Positions 33,726-43,201 of a DNA stretch of 64,000 bases are shown in pieces. The stretch lies in the NCBI GenBank assembly GCA_001768515.1, contig MEOA01000021.1, forward strand, positions 1-64,000, given 5' to 3'. Each line of letters starts with the position of its first letter. Positions within the stretch are counted from its first letter, which is position 1. The stretch comes from Bacteroidetes bacterium GWE2_42_24. Lineage in GTDB: Bacteria > Bacteroidota > Bacteroidia > Bacteroidales > TTA-H9. The notes below the pieces were generated by a model. The model was not told the DNA's origin. It saw nothing but the letters and a program-made list of their open reading frames with translations, and searched no databases. The translations under genes were made by a program, and so were the position numbers.

Positions 33726-36602
33726 ATGGGAAAAAAAGAAAAACAAACCACGAAGCATGTCTACCTGTTTGGCAATCGTACAGCCGAAGGAAATGGCAGC
33801 ATGAAGAATCTGCTGGGAGGCAAGGGAGCCAACCTGGCTGAAATGAACCTGATTGGCGTTCCGGTACCTCCGGGATTCACCATCACCACCGAAGTTTGCG
33901 ACCTGTACTATAAATTGGGAGAAAAAGAAGTTGTTAAACTCATTCACGATGACGTCGTTGAAGGAATACGCTTCATTGAAAAAATAATGGGTTCAGGCTT
34001 TGGTGATAAAGAAAACCCGTGTCTGGTTTCGGTTCGTTCAGGTGCCCGTGCTTCAATGCCAGGCATGATGGACACCGTGCTTAATCTGGGGCTGAACGAT
34101 CAGTCAGTTGAAGGGCTTGTACGTCGTACCGGCAACTCCCGTTTTGTATGGGATTCATACCGCCGCTTTGTGCAGATGTATGGTGATGTTGTTCTGGGAA
34201 TGAAACCCGTGTCGAAAGAAGACACCGATCCTTTCGAAGAAATCATCGAAGTGATGAAGGAAGAGAAAAAAGTTCACCTCGATACCGATCTTTCGACCGA
34301 CGACCTGAAAGAACTGGTGACTAGGTTCAAAAAAGCAGTTAAAGAACGCACAGGCAAGGACTTCCCAGAAAGCCCATGGGAACAGTTGTGGGGTGCCGTT
34401 ATGGCCGTTTTCAATTCATGGATGAACGACCGTGCCATTTTCTATCGCGAACTCAATAACATTCCCGCCGAGTGGGGTACTGCTGTTAATGTACAAGCCA
34501 TGGTATACGGAAACATGGGCGAAAACTCCGGTACAGGCGTTGCCTTTACCCGTGATGCAGCTACCGGTGAAGACCTCTTCAACGGAGAATATCTGATCAA
34601 TGCACAGGGTGAAGATGTGGTAGCCGGAATCCGCACACCGCAACAGATCACCCTCGAAGGCTCACGCCGTTGGGCTGTTCTGGCTAACGTAACCGAAGAA
34701 GAACGCGCCGGCAAATACCCTTCACTCGAAGAGGTGATGCCTGCTATTTACAAGGAACTCATTGAGATTGAAACCAAACTCGAAATGCATTACCGCGATA
34801 TGCAGGATGTAGAGTTCACCATTCAGGACGGCAAACTTTGGATGTTGCAGACCCGTAGCGGAAAGCGCACCAGCGCCGCACAGGTAAGGATTGCCATGGA
34901 CATGCTGCGTCAGAAGATGATCGATGCTCCTACAGCCCTTTTGCGTGTTGAGCCCAATAAACTCGACGAATTACTACACCCGGTATTCAGTAATGAAGGG
35001 ATAAAAAATGCAACGGTTGTCTCGAAAGGACTTCCAGCCTCACCAGGTGCAGCCACCGGACAAATAGTTTTTCAGGCTGAAGATGCTGAAGCCTGGGTAG
35101 CTAAAGGTAAAAAAGTGATCCTGATCCGTATCGAAACCTCTCCTGAAGACCTTCGCGGAATGAACGTCGCTGAAGGCATCCTCACTGCACGTGGCGGAAT
35201 GACCTCACACGCTGCCGTTGTCGCACGTGGTATGGGAAAATGTTGTGTATCGGGTGCAGGAAGCGTTAAAATCGATTACAAGAAAAAGACCCTTGAAGCT
35301 GGTGGCAAGAAATACAAAGAAGGCGATTACATCTCGCTGAACGGAAGCACAGGTGAAGTATACGACGGAAAGATAGAAACCCGTGACCCAGAACTCAGCG
35401 GTGACTTCGGAGAAGTGATGAAACTGGCCGACAAGTTCTCCAGAATGTTGGTTCGTACCAATGCCGATACGCCTCACGATGCTCAGGTAGCACGGCAGTT
35501 TGGTGCTCAGGGTATTGGATTGTGCCGCACCGAGCACATGTTCTTTGGTGGGGTCAAGATCAAAGCCATGCGCGAAATGATTCTGGCCGATGATGAAGCC
35601 GGACGCCGTAAAGCCCTCGAAAAACTATTACCCATCCAGCGTGAAGACTTTGAAGGCATCTTCGAAGCTATGCACGATCTTCCGGTAACTGTCCGCCTGC
35701 TCGACCCTCCCCTGCATGAGTTTGTTCCTCATGAAGAAGCCAACCAGAAAGAAATGGCAGTAGAGATGGGAATCAGCCCCGAAGAGGTAAAAGCAAAAGT
35801 CGATTCTCTGCATGAGTTCAACCCTATGCTTGGTCACCGTGGCTGCCGTCTTGGCAATACCTATCCTGAAATTTCAGAAATGCAGGCCCGCGCGATCATT
35901 GAGGCTGCCCTTAACCTGAAGAAAAAAGGAATCAGAGCATTGCCTGAAATCATGATTCCTCTCACAGGTACGCTGGCCGAAATGAAGATGCAGGAAGATC
36001 TCGTCCGCGAAACAGCAGAAAAAGTATTTGCCGAACGTAACGACAGGATCGATTATATGGTAGGTACCATGATCGAAGTACCACGCGCTGCCGTTGTTGC
36101 CGACAAAATTGCTGAATCTGCTGAATTCTTCTCTTTCGGAACCAACGACCTTACCCAGATGACATTCGGCTATTCACGCGATGATGCCGGAAAGTTCCTT
36201 CCCATTTACGTGAAGAAAGGCATCCTCAAATACGATCCTTTCCAGGTACTTGATCAGGAAGGCGTTGGCCAACTGATGCAGATGGCAGTCGCAAAAGGAC
36301 GCTCTACCCGCAAAAAACTCAAAATTGGTATTTGCGGTGAGCATGGTGGCGAACCTTCGTCTGTTGAGTTCTGCAATACCCTTGGATTTAATTATGTAAG
36401 TTGTTCTCCTTTCCGCGTTCCCATTGCACGTCTGGCAGCTGCTCAGGCAGTCATCAAACAGTCGGGACTGATGGAAGCCGATAAGAAGAAAGACAAGAAA
36501 GCAAAAAAAGACAAGGACAAGAAAAAGGATAAGAAATCGCACAAAGACGATAAAAAATCCGATATAAAAGAGAAGAAAGACAAGAAAAAAGGAAAGAAAT
36601 AA
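33726..36602 (+). CDS. Pyruvate phosphate dikinase with lysine-rich tail
   Basis: 958 residues; typical family length is about 870-910. It converts pyruvate + ATP + Pi to PEP + AMP + PPi reversibly, serving gluconeogenesis or PPi-linked glycolysis. The N-terminal ATP-grasp domain (GGKGANLAEMN near residue 28) is followed by the swivelling phosphohistidine domain (His495 in GGMTSHAAVVARG) and a PEP-binding barrel with catalytic Cys870 in CGEHGGEP. After the conserved end (VPIARLAAAQAVIKQSG) come about 40 residues of almost only Lys, Asp, Glu and Ser (KKDKKAKKDKDKKKDKK and similar). The reading frame is open and the terminator follows immediately, so the tail is real coding sequence. Its role is unknown. 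Confidence 0.96.
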   Translation: MGKKEKQTTKHVYLFGNRTAEGNGSMKNLLGGKGANLAEMNLIGVPVPPGFTITTEVCDLYYKLGEKEVVKLIHDDVVEGIRFIEKIMGSGFGDKENPCLVSVRSGARASMPGMMDTVLNLGLNDQSVEGLVRRTGNSRFVWDSYRRFVQMYGDVVLGMKPVSKEDTDPFEEIIEVMKEEKKVHLDTDLSTDDLKELVTRFKKAVKERTGKDFPESPWEQLWGAVMAVFNSWMNDRAIFYRELNNIPAEWGTAVNVQAMVYGNMGENSGTGVAFTRDAATGEDLFNGEYLINAQGEDVVAGIRTPQQITLEGSRRWAVLANVTEEERAGKYPSLEEVMPAIYKELIEIETKLEMHYRDMQDVEFTIQDGKLWMLQTRSGKRTSAAQVRIAMDMLRQKMIDAPTALLRVEPNKLDELLHPVFSNEGIKNATVVSKGLPASPGAATGQIVFQAEDAEAWVAKGKKVILIRIETSPEDLRGMNVAEGILTARGGMTSHAAVVARGMGKCCVSGAGSVKIDYKKKTLEAGGKKYKEGDYISLNGSTGEVYDGKIETRDPELSGDFGEVMKLADKFSRMLVRTNADTPHDAQVARQFGAQGIGLCRTEHMFFGGVKIKAMREMILADDEAGRRKALEKLLPIQREDFEGIFEAMHDLPVTVRLLDPPLHEFVPHEEANQKEMAVEMGISPEEVKAKVDSLHEFNPMLGHRGCRLGNTYPEISEMQARAIIEAALNLKKKGIRALPEIMIPLTGTLAEMKMQEDLVRETAEKVFAERNDRIDYMVGTMIEVPRAAVVADKIAESAEFFSFGTNDLTQMTFGYSRDDAGKFLPIYVKKGILKYDPFQVLDQEGVGQLMQMAVAKGRSTRKKLKIGICGEHGGEPSSVEFCNTLGFNYVSCSPFRVPIARLAAAQAVIKQSGLMEADKKKDKKAKKDKDKKKDKKSHKDDKKSDIKEKKDKKKGKK

Positions 36603-36635
36603 TTCCTTTAACACCTTTCGAATCTTACCAATAAA

Positions 36636-36665
36636 AAAAGCACCGGTTAATATCCGGTGCTTTTG
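36636..36665. terminator. Bidirectional terminator after ppdK
   Basis: AAAAGCACCGG pairs with CCGGTGCTTTT around a 7-base loop, with A and T runs on both sides. It serves ppdK and the minus-strand genes ending at 36669. Confidence 0.85.
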
Positions 36666-36668
36666 TAT

Positions 36669-36851
36669 TTATTTCGGTAAAAAAACACTGTGATTTACGC
36701 CATTTCCAGAGCATTCAACAACATCCCGGAAGTAAACAGATACCTTGCGGCGTCCGTCATATCCGACGTTTGAATAAAAGCTGCCATTGAATTTAAAGCC
36801 ATGCCCGTCTGACAACTTATGCAAATAACGGGGTAATCCGAAGACAATCAT
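36669..36851 (-). CDS. Possible small protein, 60 aa, downstream of the GT-C-like gene
   Basis: The ATG follows the stop codon of the large membrane-protein gene after a single base, and its own stop lies next to a terminator, so it would be translated as the last gene of that transcript. The sequence (GFKFNGSFYSNVGYDGRRK ... VSVYFRDVVEC) is strand-like and not low-complexity, but I recognise no family. It may be a small protein or a remnant of the 3' end of the upstream gene. Confidence 0.4.
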   Translation of the reverse strand: MIVFGLPRYLHKLSDGHGFKFNGSFYSNVGYDGRRKVSVYFRDVVECSGNGVNHSVFLPK

Positions 36852-36852
36852 G

Positions 36853-38667
36853 TTACCTTACGAACTCAGACAACCTGAATGTAGCCCTTTTAAGCGTTAA
36901 GGTTTCCTTATTGGGATTGTATAAGTAGGCAACGATGGAACGGGCATTGCCGGGAATATTTACAACACTCAGTGAGTAGTTATATTCAGGCTTCGTTTGA
37001 AGTGAAACTAAATTCAGATTAAGCGAATGATATTGAAGCGGATTATGAAGCGAATCCCACACAGTTACAATTAAAAAACAGCCACTCATGTCATCATGAG
37101 GTTCGGGTTCAAAGTTAAAGTCACAAACAAACGACCGGTTCCCGATATCGAAGATAGTATCCCTTAAGAAGCTGAAGAATTCGGCAGACGTTTCAACCGG
37201 TTTAAAGACCACATTCCTCTCAAGAATCGCATTCCGCTTTAATCGTGGCTGTCGCATAAGGAGTGTCAGACTGGAAACTTCGTCAAATGCAAGCACTTTA
37301 TAGTCGCGATAAAAGCCGGCATCTTTGTCAATATCAGCCCGCTTCAACAATTGGTAATCATCATAATTATTAGGGTTATTGACAGGATTGATCAAATTAA
37401 CATCAGGCACACTGTTTCTCACGAAATAACTCCAGCCATTCCGGCTGACTTTGTAGCTACAGATTGTTACATTCCCTGGAGAAAGACTTCCCGAAGTATC
37501 CTTTACCAGCTTGACGAACGACTCATCGTAATGCTCATACCACCAGTGAAGAGAATACGTAAGGTTGGCCTGCGTAATAAAGTTCACAGGGATGAACAGG
37601 AAGGGGACAACTATCAGTTTAATCCATCGCAATGTGGATGTGGAAGCAACAAAAAAGATAAACCCGACAAACCATGGAAATAAGTAAACAGAGGTTCGGT
37701 CCTCAGGATAATTAACATCAAGAAAATGATGAAGAATTAAGATGGCACCAACGGTACTGATGAAGAGAGCAGGAAACAGTGTAGCCGAAGGAGAAAGCCA
37801 ATTGGAGAACCGTTGGGTAATCATATTTGTTGCAAACACGAGGAAGGCGATTGCTGCTATGATTACAATCGCCGAAGCAACAACACCGCTCCTGGTGAAA
37901 AAGAGCATAAAAACATTTGTCTTCACAACTGACTCAAAGAATCCAGGCTGAACTTCGGCGCCGTAGTACAACTTGCCTATTCCCTGGAGCATAAAGCTAT
38001 ATTTCACCGCTATCACAAAAACCCCGATTGACAGAATCAATGTGATAAGGAAATACCGGTCGGTTGTTGCCAGCGATCGCCCCCTGACCTCCCGCAGCCA
38101 CAAAAGGATGATAAATGAAAAAAGAACAATTGAGGTAGGCAGTAAATTTAGATTTGCAGTAACCGACAATATATTAAATAATAAAGCCCAAGATAACATT
38201 CTGACTGTGGGTAAGCGCTCAAATGAAAAAATCATCCAAACTGAGGCCATCACCAAAGCCATTGACATACCATAACCGCGGCAATATCCGAAAAACTCAA
38301 TAAATCCCTGTGTCAGAAATAAAGCAGAGACAAAAAGAAGACTCAGATACTTGTTCTTAAATGAACGGGAGATTCCAATTACCGATACAACATATAAAAC
38401 AAACGACAACACACCGGGAAGCCTGAGACAAAATAGAGATTTCCCGAAGAGGCTTACACTAATCCATGCCAGCAAAGAATTCAGAATATGATTGTTAGCA
38501 TCGGAATAGGCATACCATGGAAGAAAATTCCCCGAGTAAATGTAAAGATCAGATGTGACGACTTCATCCTCCAACACTGGAACAAGCCATGCCCGAAGGA
38601 TAAGGTACATAAACAGAAATGCACCTGAGACATAAAATAGTATTTTTAATCTGAAGTACTTTTTCAT
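36853..38667 (-). CDS. GT-C-like multi-pass membrane protein
   Basis: 604 residues with about ten to eleven transmembrane helices in the first two thirds, then a soluble C-terminal domain of about 200 residues. The first extracytoplasmic loop after helix 1 carries an acidic pair (PVLEDEVVTSDLYIYSG) and later HILNSLLAWISVSLFGKS and LRLPGVLSFVLYV. This layout matches GT-C glycosyltransferases of the dolichyl/undecaprenyl-phosphate-sugar type (PMT/ArnT-like), where the acidic loop is catalytic. The assignment is by topology only. It would transfer a lipid-linked sugar to a protein or glycan in the periplasm. A reversed promoter lies at 38782-38810. No other glycan gene is adjacent. Confidence 0.7.
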   Translation of the reverse strand: MKKYFRLKILFYVSGAFLFMYLILRAWLVPVLEDEVVTSDLYIYSGNFLPWYAYSDANNHILNSLLAWISVSLFGKSLFCLRLPGVLSFVLYVVSVIGISRSFKNKYLSLLFVSALFLTQGFIEFFGYCRGYGMSMALVMASVWMIFSFERLPTVRMLSWALLFNILSVTANLNLLPTSIVLFSFIILLWLREVRGRSLATTDRYFLITLILSIGVFVIAVKYSFMLQGIGKLYYGAEVQPGFFESVVKTNVFMLFFTRSGVVASAIVIIAAIAFLVFATNMITQRFSNWLSPSATLFPALFISTVGAILILHHFLDVNYPEDRTSVYLFPWFVGFIFFVASTSTLRWIKLIVVPFLFIPVNFITQANLTYSLHWWYEHYDESFVKLVKDTSGSLSPGNVTICSYKVSRNGWSYFVRNSVPDVNLINPVNNPNNYDDYQLLKRADIDKDAGFYRDYKVLAFDEVSSLTLLMRQPRLKRNAILERNVVFKPVETSAEFFSFLRDTIFDIGNRSFVCDFNFEPEPHDDMSGCFLIVTVWDSLHNPLQYHSLNLNLVSLQTKPEYNYSLSVVNIPGNARSIVAYLYNPNKETLTLKRATFRLSEFVR

Positions 38668-38781
38668 CGTGTATAATTTAATTCCTGATTTTACAAATTC
38701 TCAGCCCGTTGATCGCCGGATACCAAAACCCCTCCCCCACCGTAAAGCGAAAAAACTACAACAGGGCCACTTCTGACACTA

Positions 38782-38810
38782 CAAAAGTAAACTTCCTGTT
38801 CAAATTTCAA
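38782..38810 (-). promoter_or_regulatory. Promoter of the GT-C-like gene
   Basis: On the minus strand, TTG (38810-38808), 18 bases, TACTTTTG (38789-38782). The start codon is 115 bases downstream. Confidence 0.55.
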
Positions 38811-38969
38811 TTATATCGGAAGAATCTTATAACACACCTGATTACTACATGACCTTAGCCCGGCCATTTGCCGGTAAACATTCTACAACAGAAAAAGCCT
38901 TGGAAATGAATCAACTCAAACTATTAATTGACGACATAACAACACCTTAACTTAATTACTAAAAATAAA

Positions 38970-39000
38970 TTTGCTGTTATTTAGAATTATTCTACATTTG
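38970..39000 (+). promoter_or_regulatory. Consensus promoter with embedded palindrome, His-rich/TonB unit
   Basis: TTTG (38970-38973), 19 bases, TACATTTG (38993-39000): an exact Bacteroidota -33/-7 pair. Within it lies a perfect 13-base palindrome, TAGAAT-T-ATTCTA (38982-38994), overlapping the first bases of the -7 box, where a bound repressor would block transcription. Confidence 0.75.
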
Positions 39001-39035
39001 CATCATTAAAGTATTCTGGTGCCTGATTTACCACA

Positions 39036-39404
39036 ATGTGTACAATCAACATTATAGTTCAAAAAACAACGGTCATCCTGATGACAATCGTTCTGCTCGC
39101 GATGCAGGATGGCCTTGTACGTTATCGTCATGCCCACCTTCTTGACAATGGTATGATTGTATGGCACGCCCATCCATTTGGTGATGGCCAAAGCACTCAT
39201 GGTGGGAAAACCCATCATCACTCACCGGGAAATCAGTTTGCGCTCGATCAGATGGCCCAATCGCTGCCTTTTACAAACATCGCGACCACCCTTTCAAAAC
39301 TTCATTCAGCAAGGCTCAACCGGTACAGAAGTCAACGGGTGCAGGGGCATTCGATCCATCCCTTTATAACCATTCAATTGCGTGCACCTCCACTGGTCGC
39401 TTGA
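39036..39404 (+). CDS. Small histidine-rich protein, probable metal homeostasis
   Basis: 122 residues. An N-terminal hydrophobic segment (VILMTIVLLAMQDGLV) is followed by clustered histidines: RYRHAHLL, MIVWHAHPFGDGQSTHGGKTHHHSPGN. Similar short Bacteroidota proteins, with an HxHP segment and a later run of His, precede TonB receptors believed to take up zinc or copper (recollection of family context). The start ATG is 36 bases after the end of the -7 box, with no in-frame alternative. The C-terminal third lacks His and is basic. The TonB receptor starts 118 bases downstream on the same strand. Metal binding in the periplasm is inference. Confidence 0.65.
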   Translation: MCTINIIVQKTTVILMTIVLLAMQDGLVRYRHAHLLDNGMIVWHAHPFGDGQSTHGGKTHHHSPGNQFALDQMAQSLPFTNIATTLSKLHSARLNRYRSQRVQGHSIHPFITIQLRAPPLVA

Positions 39405-39522
39405 TTTTACAGACCTGTAAACCGGGTCATTTCCTTTCAATTTATTTCTTATTTCAAAATACTGACGATCTGATCATTCAGACCATCAGCTAAGCTATTG
39501 TTGATATTTTAACGCTATAAAA

Positions 39523-41811
39523 ATGAAATACTATTTCAAATTTTCCGCGCTATTAGCAGCGCTATATCTTCTTACCCCATTCTTTCTGTCGGCACAACAA
39601 ACTGATGCCGACATCGTGGGACATGTACTCTGTGAAGGCAACCATATTCCGGGCATCACCATACACCTGAAAGGGACTGGAAGAGGCACCTCCACCGACC
39701 AGACGGGTCATTACAATTTAAATAACCTGCCCGTTGGTTCCTATATTCTGAGAGCACAGGGTATCGGTTACACAGCTCAGGAAAAACCAGTTGAACTGAA
39801 GGCCGGAACAACTATTGAAGTCCATTTTGAACTTCAAACCGATCTGATTGACCTCGACCAGGTGGTAGTCAGTGCCAGCCGCAACGAAACAAGCCGGAGG
39901 GAAGCACCCGTTATTGTTAATGTGATTACACCGAAAACCTTTCAGAACACCCAAAGCACCTGCCTCGCCGGAGGGCTCAACTACCAGACCGGCCTGAGGG
40001 TCGAATCGAACTGTCAGAATTGCGGGTTTCCTCAAGTCAGAATCAATGGGCTCGAAGGCCCCTATTCACAGTTGTTGATTGACAGCAGGCCACTGTTCAG
40101 CGCACTCAACGGCGTCTATGGACTTGAGCACATCCCCGTATCTATGATTGAAAGGGTAGAAGTAGTCCGTGGAGGAGGATCGGCCTTATTCGGCTCAAAT
40201 GCCGTTGCCGGAACCATCAATATCATCACCCGCGAACCCCATGACAACAGCTTCAATTTCGATTATTCGGCACAGTTGTACAACGCCGGTTCAATCGGGC
40301 ACAACTTCAACCTGAACAATTCTACGATAAATACCGATGGAAAGTCCGGGCTGATGACTTATGGCATGTACCGTCAGCAGGATCCATGGGATGCCAACGG
40401 GGATAGCTTTTCAGAGATCGGCAGGAATCGTGCCGGCACATTAGGTTTCAGAGGCTTTTACAATCCATCGGATCATGATAAACTTGTACTCGAGATGCAT
40501 TACATTCTTGAAGACCGAAGGGGTGGGAATGCCTTTAACCTGCAACCTCACGAATCAGACATCACCGAAATGGCACGACATAACATTACAGGGGGAGGTA
40601 TACAGTGGAAACATTTCGCGGAAGACAACCAGAGCTTTTTCAATGTTTATGCATCGGCACAGTACACCGATCGCAACTCATATTACGGAGCTGGTAAAGA
40701 CCCTGACGCCTACGGCCACACTACCGACCTCAGCCTGGTTGGCGGAGTTCAATGGACATCCAACCTTCACCTGGGTCTTCCCTCCTTCTTCACTTCAGGC
40801 ACCGAATATCAGGTCAACCGGCTCGAGGATGCCATGCCGGGCTACAACAGGCTGATAGACCAAAAAATCAGCGTCGCCGGATTCTTTGTACAGAATGAAT
40901 GGCACTATGAATCATGGAGCTTCACCGCAGGTGCCAGGGCCGATAAACACAATAAGCTCGATGCTGTAGTCGTCAGTCCCCGGGCTATATTGAAATATGA
41001 TGCAGGCAAATGGATGCAGGTCCGCCTGAATTTTGGAACAGGTTTCAGGGCACCCCAGGCTTACGACGAAGACCTCCATATTGCAGCAGTTGGTGGTGAA
41101 GCTCAAATCATCACGCTATCTGATAATCTTGGTCCTGAAAAGTCATACACCATTAGTGCTTCCACCGACTTTTGGTTTACCGGTGAACACATAAGCGGGA
41201 ACTTCCTGATTGAGGGATTCAGAACCCACCTCACCGATGTCTTTATCCTGGAACAGGCTGGTCAGGATGAACAGGGAAATATGAAGCTCGAGCGACGAAA
41301 CGGCCCTGGTGCCACAGTTGCAGGACTTAACCTTGAAGGTAAGCTGCTTCCTGCCCGGTGGCTGCAAATACAGGTCGGGTTTACCTTCCAGAAAAGCACC
41401 TACGAAGAAGCTGTCAAATGGTCGGAAGACCCGGATACCGAGCCTGCCGAAAAGATGCTCCGCTCGCCCGAAACGTATGGCTACATGACAGCTCAACTAA
41501 ATGCTTCAAAAAGATGGGCTATATCTTTTTCAGGAATATACACAGGCAGCATGGATGTCCCACATTATGCCGGCTACATCACGAAAGATGAGCTTGTTCA
41601 CACCGGCAAATTCTTTGACATGGGATTAAAAATAGCCTATACCAGTCCTTTGGACGGGACCATGAGCATCCAGTTCTACTCCGGAGTCCGGAATATGCTT
41701 AACAACTTCCAGTCAGATTTTGATATTGGAGAAAACCGTGACTCTAAATACATCTATGGTCCGCGTGAGCCCGAAACAATTTACTTTGGAATCAGGTTGA
41801 ATTACGAATAG
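39523..41811 (+). CDS. TonB-dependent receptor, probable metal or metallophore uptake
   Basis: 762 residues. A signal peptide (about 1-25, ending FLSAQQ) is followed by a carboxypeptidase-regulatory-like domain (about 30-110; HVLCEGNHIPGITIHLKGT). The plug has ESNCQNCGFPQVRINGLEGP, a CxxC-bearing segment, and RVEVVRGGGSALFGSNAVAGTINII. The barrel ends YFGIRLNYE. The CxxCG plug motif with the following GLEGPYSQ is a recurring pattern in one Bacteroidota receptor group that usually sits next to His-rich small proteins, as here. Ligands such as zinc or copper complexes are therefore likely but unproven. A strong bidirectional terminator ends the unit. Confidence 0.9.
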   Translation: MKYYFKFSALLAALYLLTPFFLSAQQTDADIVGHVLCEGNHIPGITIHLKGTGRGTSTDQTGHYNLNNLPVGSYILRAQGIGYTAQEKPVELKAGTTIEVHFELQTDLIDLDQVVVSASRNETSRREAPVIVNVITPKTFQNTQSTCLAGGLNYQTGLRVESNCQNCGFPQVRINGLEGPYSQLLIDSRPLFSALNGVYGLEHIPVSMIERVEVVRGGGSALFGSNAVAGTINIITREPHDNSFNFDYSAQLYNAGSIGHNFNLNNSTINTDGKSGLMTYGMYRQQDPWDANGDSFSEIGRNRAGTLGFRGFYNPSDHDKLVLEMHYILEDRRGGNAFNLQPHESDITEMARHNITGGGIQWKHFAEDNQSFFNVYASAQYTDRNSYYGAGKDPDAYGHTTDLSLVGGVQWTSNLHLGLPSFFTSGTEYQVNRLEDAMPGYNRLIDQKISVAGFFVQNEWHYESWSFTAGARADKHNKLDAVVVSPRAILKYDAGKWMQVRLNFGTGFRAPQAYDEDLHIAAVGGEAQIITLSDNLGPEKSYTISASTDFWFTGEHISGNFLIEGFRTHLTDVFILEQAGQDEQGNMKLERRNGPGATVAGLNLEGKLLPARWLQIQVGFTFQKSTYEEAVKWSEDPDTEPAEKMLRSPETYGYMTAQLNASKRWAISFSGIYTGSMDVPHYAGYITKDELVHTGKFFDMGLKIAYTSPLDGTMSIQFYSGVRNMLNNFQSDFDIGENRDSKYIYGPREPETIYFGIRLNYE

Positions 41812-41834
41812 GCCCTGTTCAGGGATTTTAAAAA

Positions 41835-41875
41835 AAAGGCCCCGCCAAAAGCCATAAGCCGGGCGGGGCCTTTCA
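41835..41875. terminator. Bidirectional terminator, TonB receptor / ackA
   Basis: AAAGGCCCCGCC pairs perfectly with GGCGGGGCCTTT (12 bp, 15-base loop). A run of A precedes it. It lies between convergent genes. Confidence 0.85.
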
Positions 41876-41954
41876 TATTGAACATGCTGTCAAATCTGTA
41901 AGAAGAATTCTGATTACGACTCTCTGCATGATGGATTAATCTGAAATCAAACGA

Positions 41955-43169
41955 TTACAGCGCATCCACACCACGGGTTACTATCTCGTAGGTATCATTG
42001 GCTATCACGAGTTCTTCGTTGGTAGGGATTACCATTACCCTGACTTTTGAACCAGGACGGGTTAAGGTAATCTCTTTCCCACGGAGGCCTTCATTGAGTT
42101 CAAAATCAAAATCAACGCCAAGCCATTCCATATCGGTCATCACCTCCCTGCGTGTACGGAAGTCATTTTCACCAATACCACCGGTAAACAGAATCAGATC
42201 GACACCACCCATGGCGGCAGCATACGAACCAATGTACTTTTTCACCCGGTACTGATACATCTTCAGGGCAACACTGGCGCGTTCATTTCCCTCTTCAGCA
42301 GCCACCTCCAGATCACGCATATCGCTCGACAATCCACTGATGCCAAGCATCCCGCTGAATTTATTGATCAGCGTATTAACCGTGCCCAGGTCAATACCCT
42401 CTTTATCGGCTATACGCAGCAGCGCACCGGCATCAATATCACCCGTGCGGGTTCCCATGATAAGACCCTCGATTGGTGTCATACCCATACTGGTATCCAT
42501 CGACTTACCGTTTTTAATAGCGGTAATACTGGCACCATTTCCAAGATGGCAGGTGATGATCTTAAGGTCTTCGATCTGCTTCCCGAGTATCCCGGCTGCA
42601 CGGTGCGATACAAACTTGTGACTGCTGCCATGAAATCCATAGCGGCGGATTTTATACTTTTCGTACAGACTGTATGGAATTCCATACAGGTACACATAAT
42701 CGGGCATTGTGTGATGGAAAGCAGTATCAAATACACCTGCCTGAGGAACGTCGGGTAAAAGGCTGGTAATAGAATAAATACCCTCGAGGTTTGGCGGGTT
42801 ATGAAGGGGAGCCAGATCAATACACTCTTCGAGGGCAGCCACTACCTGCTGATTTATTTTCACACTGCCACCATAAAGCTCGCCGGCATGTACAATCCGA
42901 TGACCAACGGCATCAATTTCGTTAAGGCTCTTCATGCTCCCGTATTCGGGATGAATGAGCAAACCAAGCAGGTATTCGATGCCACTCTGGTGATCCAGAA
43001 TCTCACCTTCAACTTTTACCTCCACGCCATCATCTCGTTTGTGTTTGATAGAGGCACCCCGTAATCCGATTTTATCGACCAGCCCCTTTGCCAAAACTTC
43101 AGCAGAAGGCATGTCGAACAACTGATATTTAATAGATGAACTTCCGCAGTTCAAAACGATAATCTTCAT
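41955..43169 (-). CDS. Acetate kinase
   Basis: 404 residues, normal length. It interconverts acetyl phosphate + ADP and acetate + ATP. Motifs are VLNCGSSSIKYQLF at the start (phosphate 1), the catalytic DTAFHHTMP, RRYGFHGSSHKF, the phosphate 2 segment HLGNGASITAI, and the adenosine motif FTGGIGEN, with the late VIPTNEELVIANDT. The gene follows a 3-hydroxyacyl-CoA dehydrogenase gene by 32 bases on the minus strand and probably shares its promoter. The usual neighbour pta (phosphotransacetylase) is absent from the window. Confidence 0.96.
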   Translation of the reverse strand: MKIIVLNCGSSSIKYQLFDMPSAEVLAKGLVDKIGLRGASIKHKRDDGVEVKVEGEILDHQSGIEYLLGLLIHPEYGSMKSLNEIDAVGHRIVHAGELYGGSVKINQQVVAALEECIDLAPLHNPPNLEGIYSITSLLPDVPQAGVFDTAFHHTMPDYVYLYGIPYSLYEKYKIRRYGFHGSSHKFVSHRAAGILGKQIEDLKIITCHLGNGASITAIKNGKSMDTSMGMTPIEGLIMGTRTGDIDAGALLRIADKEGIDLGTVNTLINKFSGMLGISGLSSDMRDLEVAAEEGNERASVALKMYQYRVKKYIGSYAAAMGGVDLILFTGGIGENDFRTRREVMTDMEWLGVDFDFELNEGLRGKEITLTRPGSKVRVMVIPTNEELVIANDTYEIVTRGVDAL

Positions 43170-43201
43170 AAAATTCTCAAAATTTTGTTGTTATACCTTC
43201 A

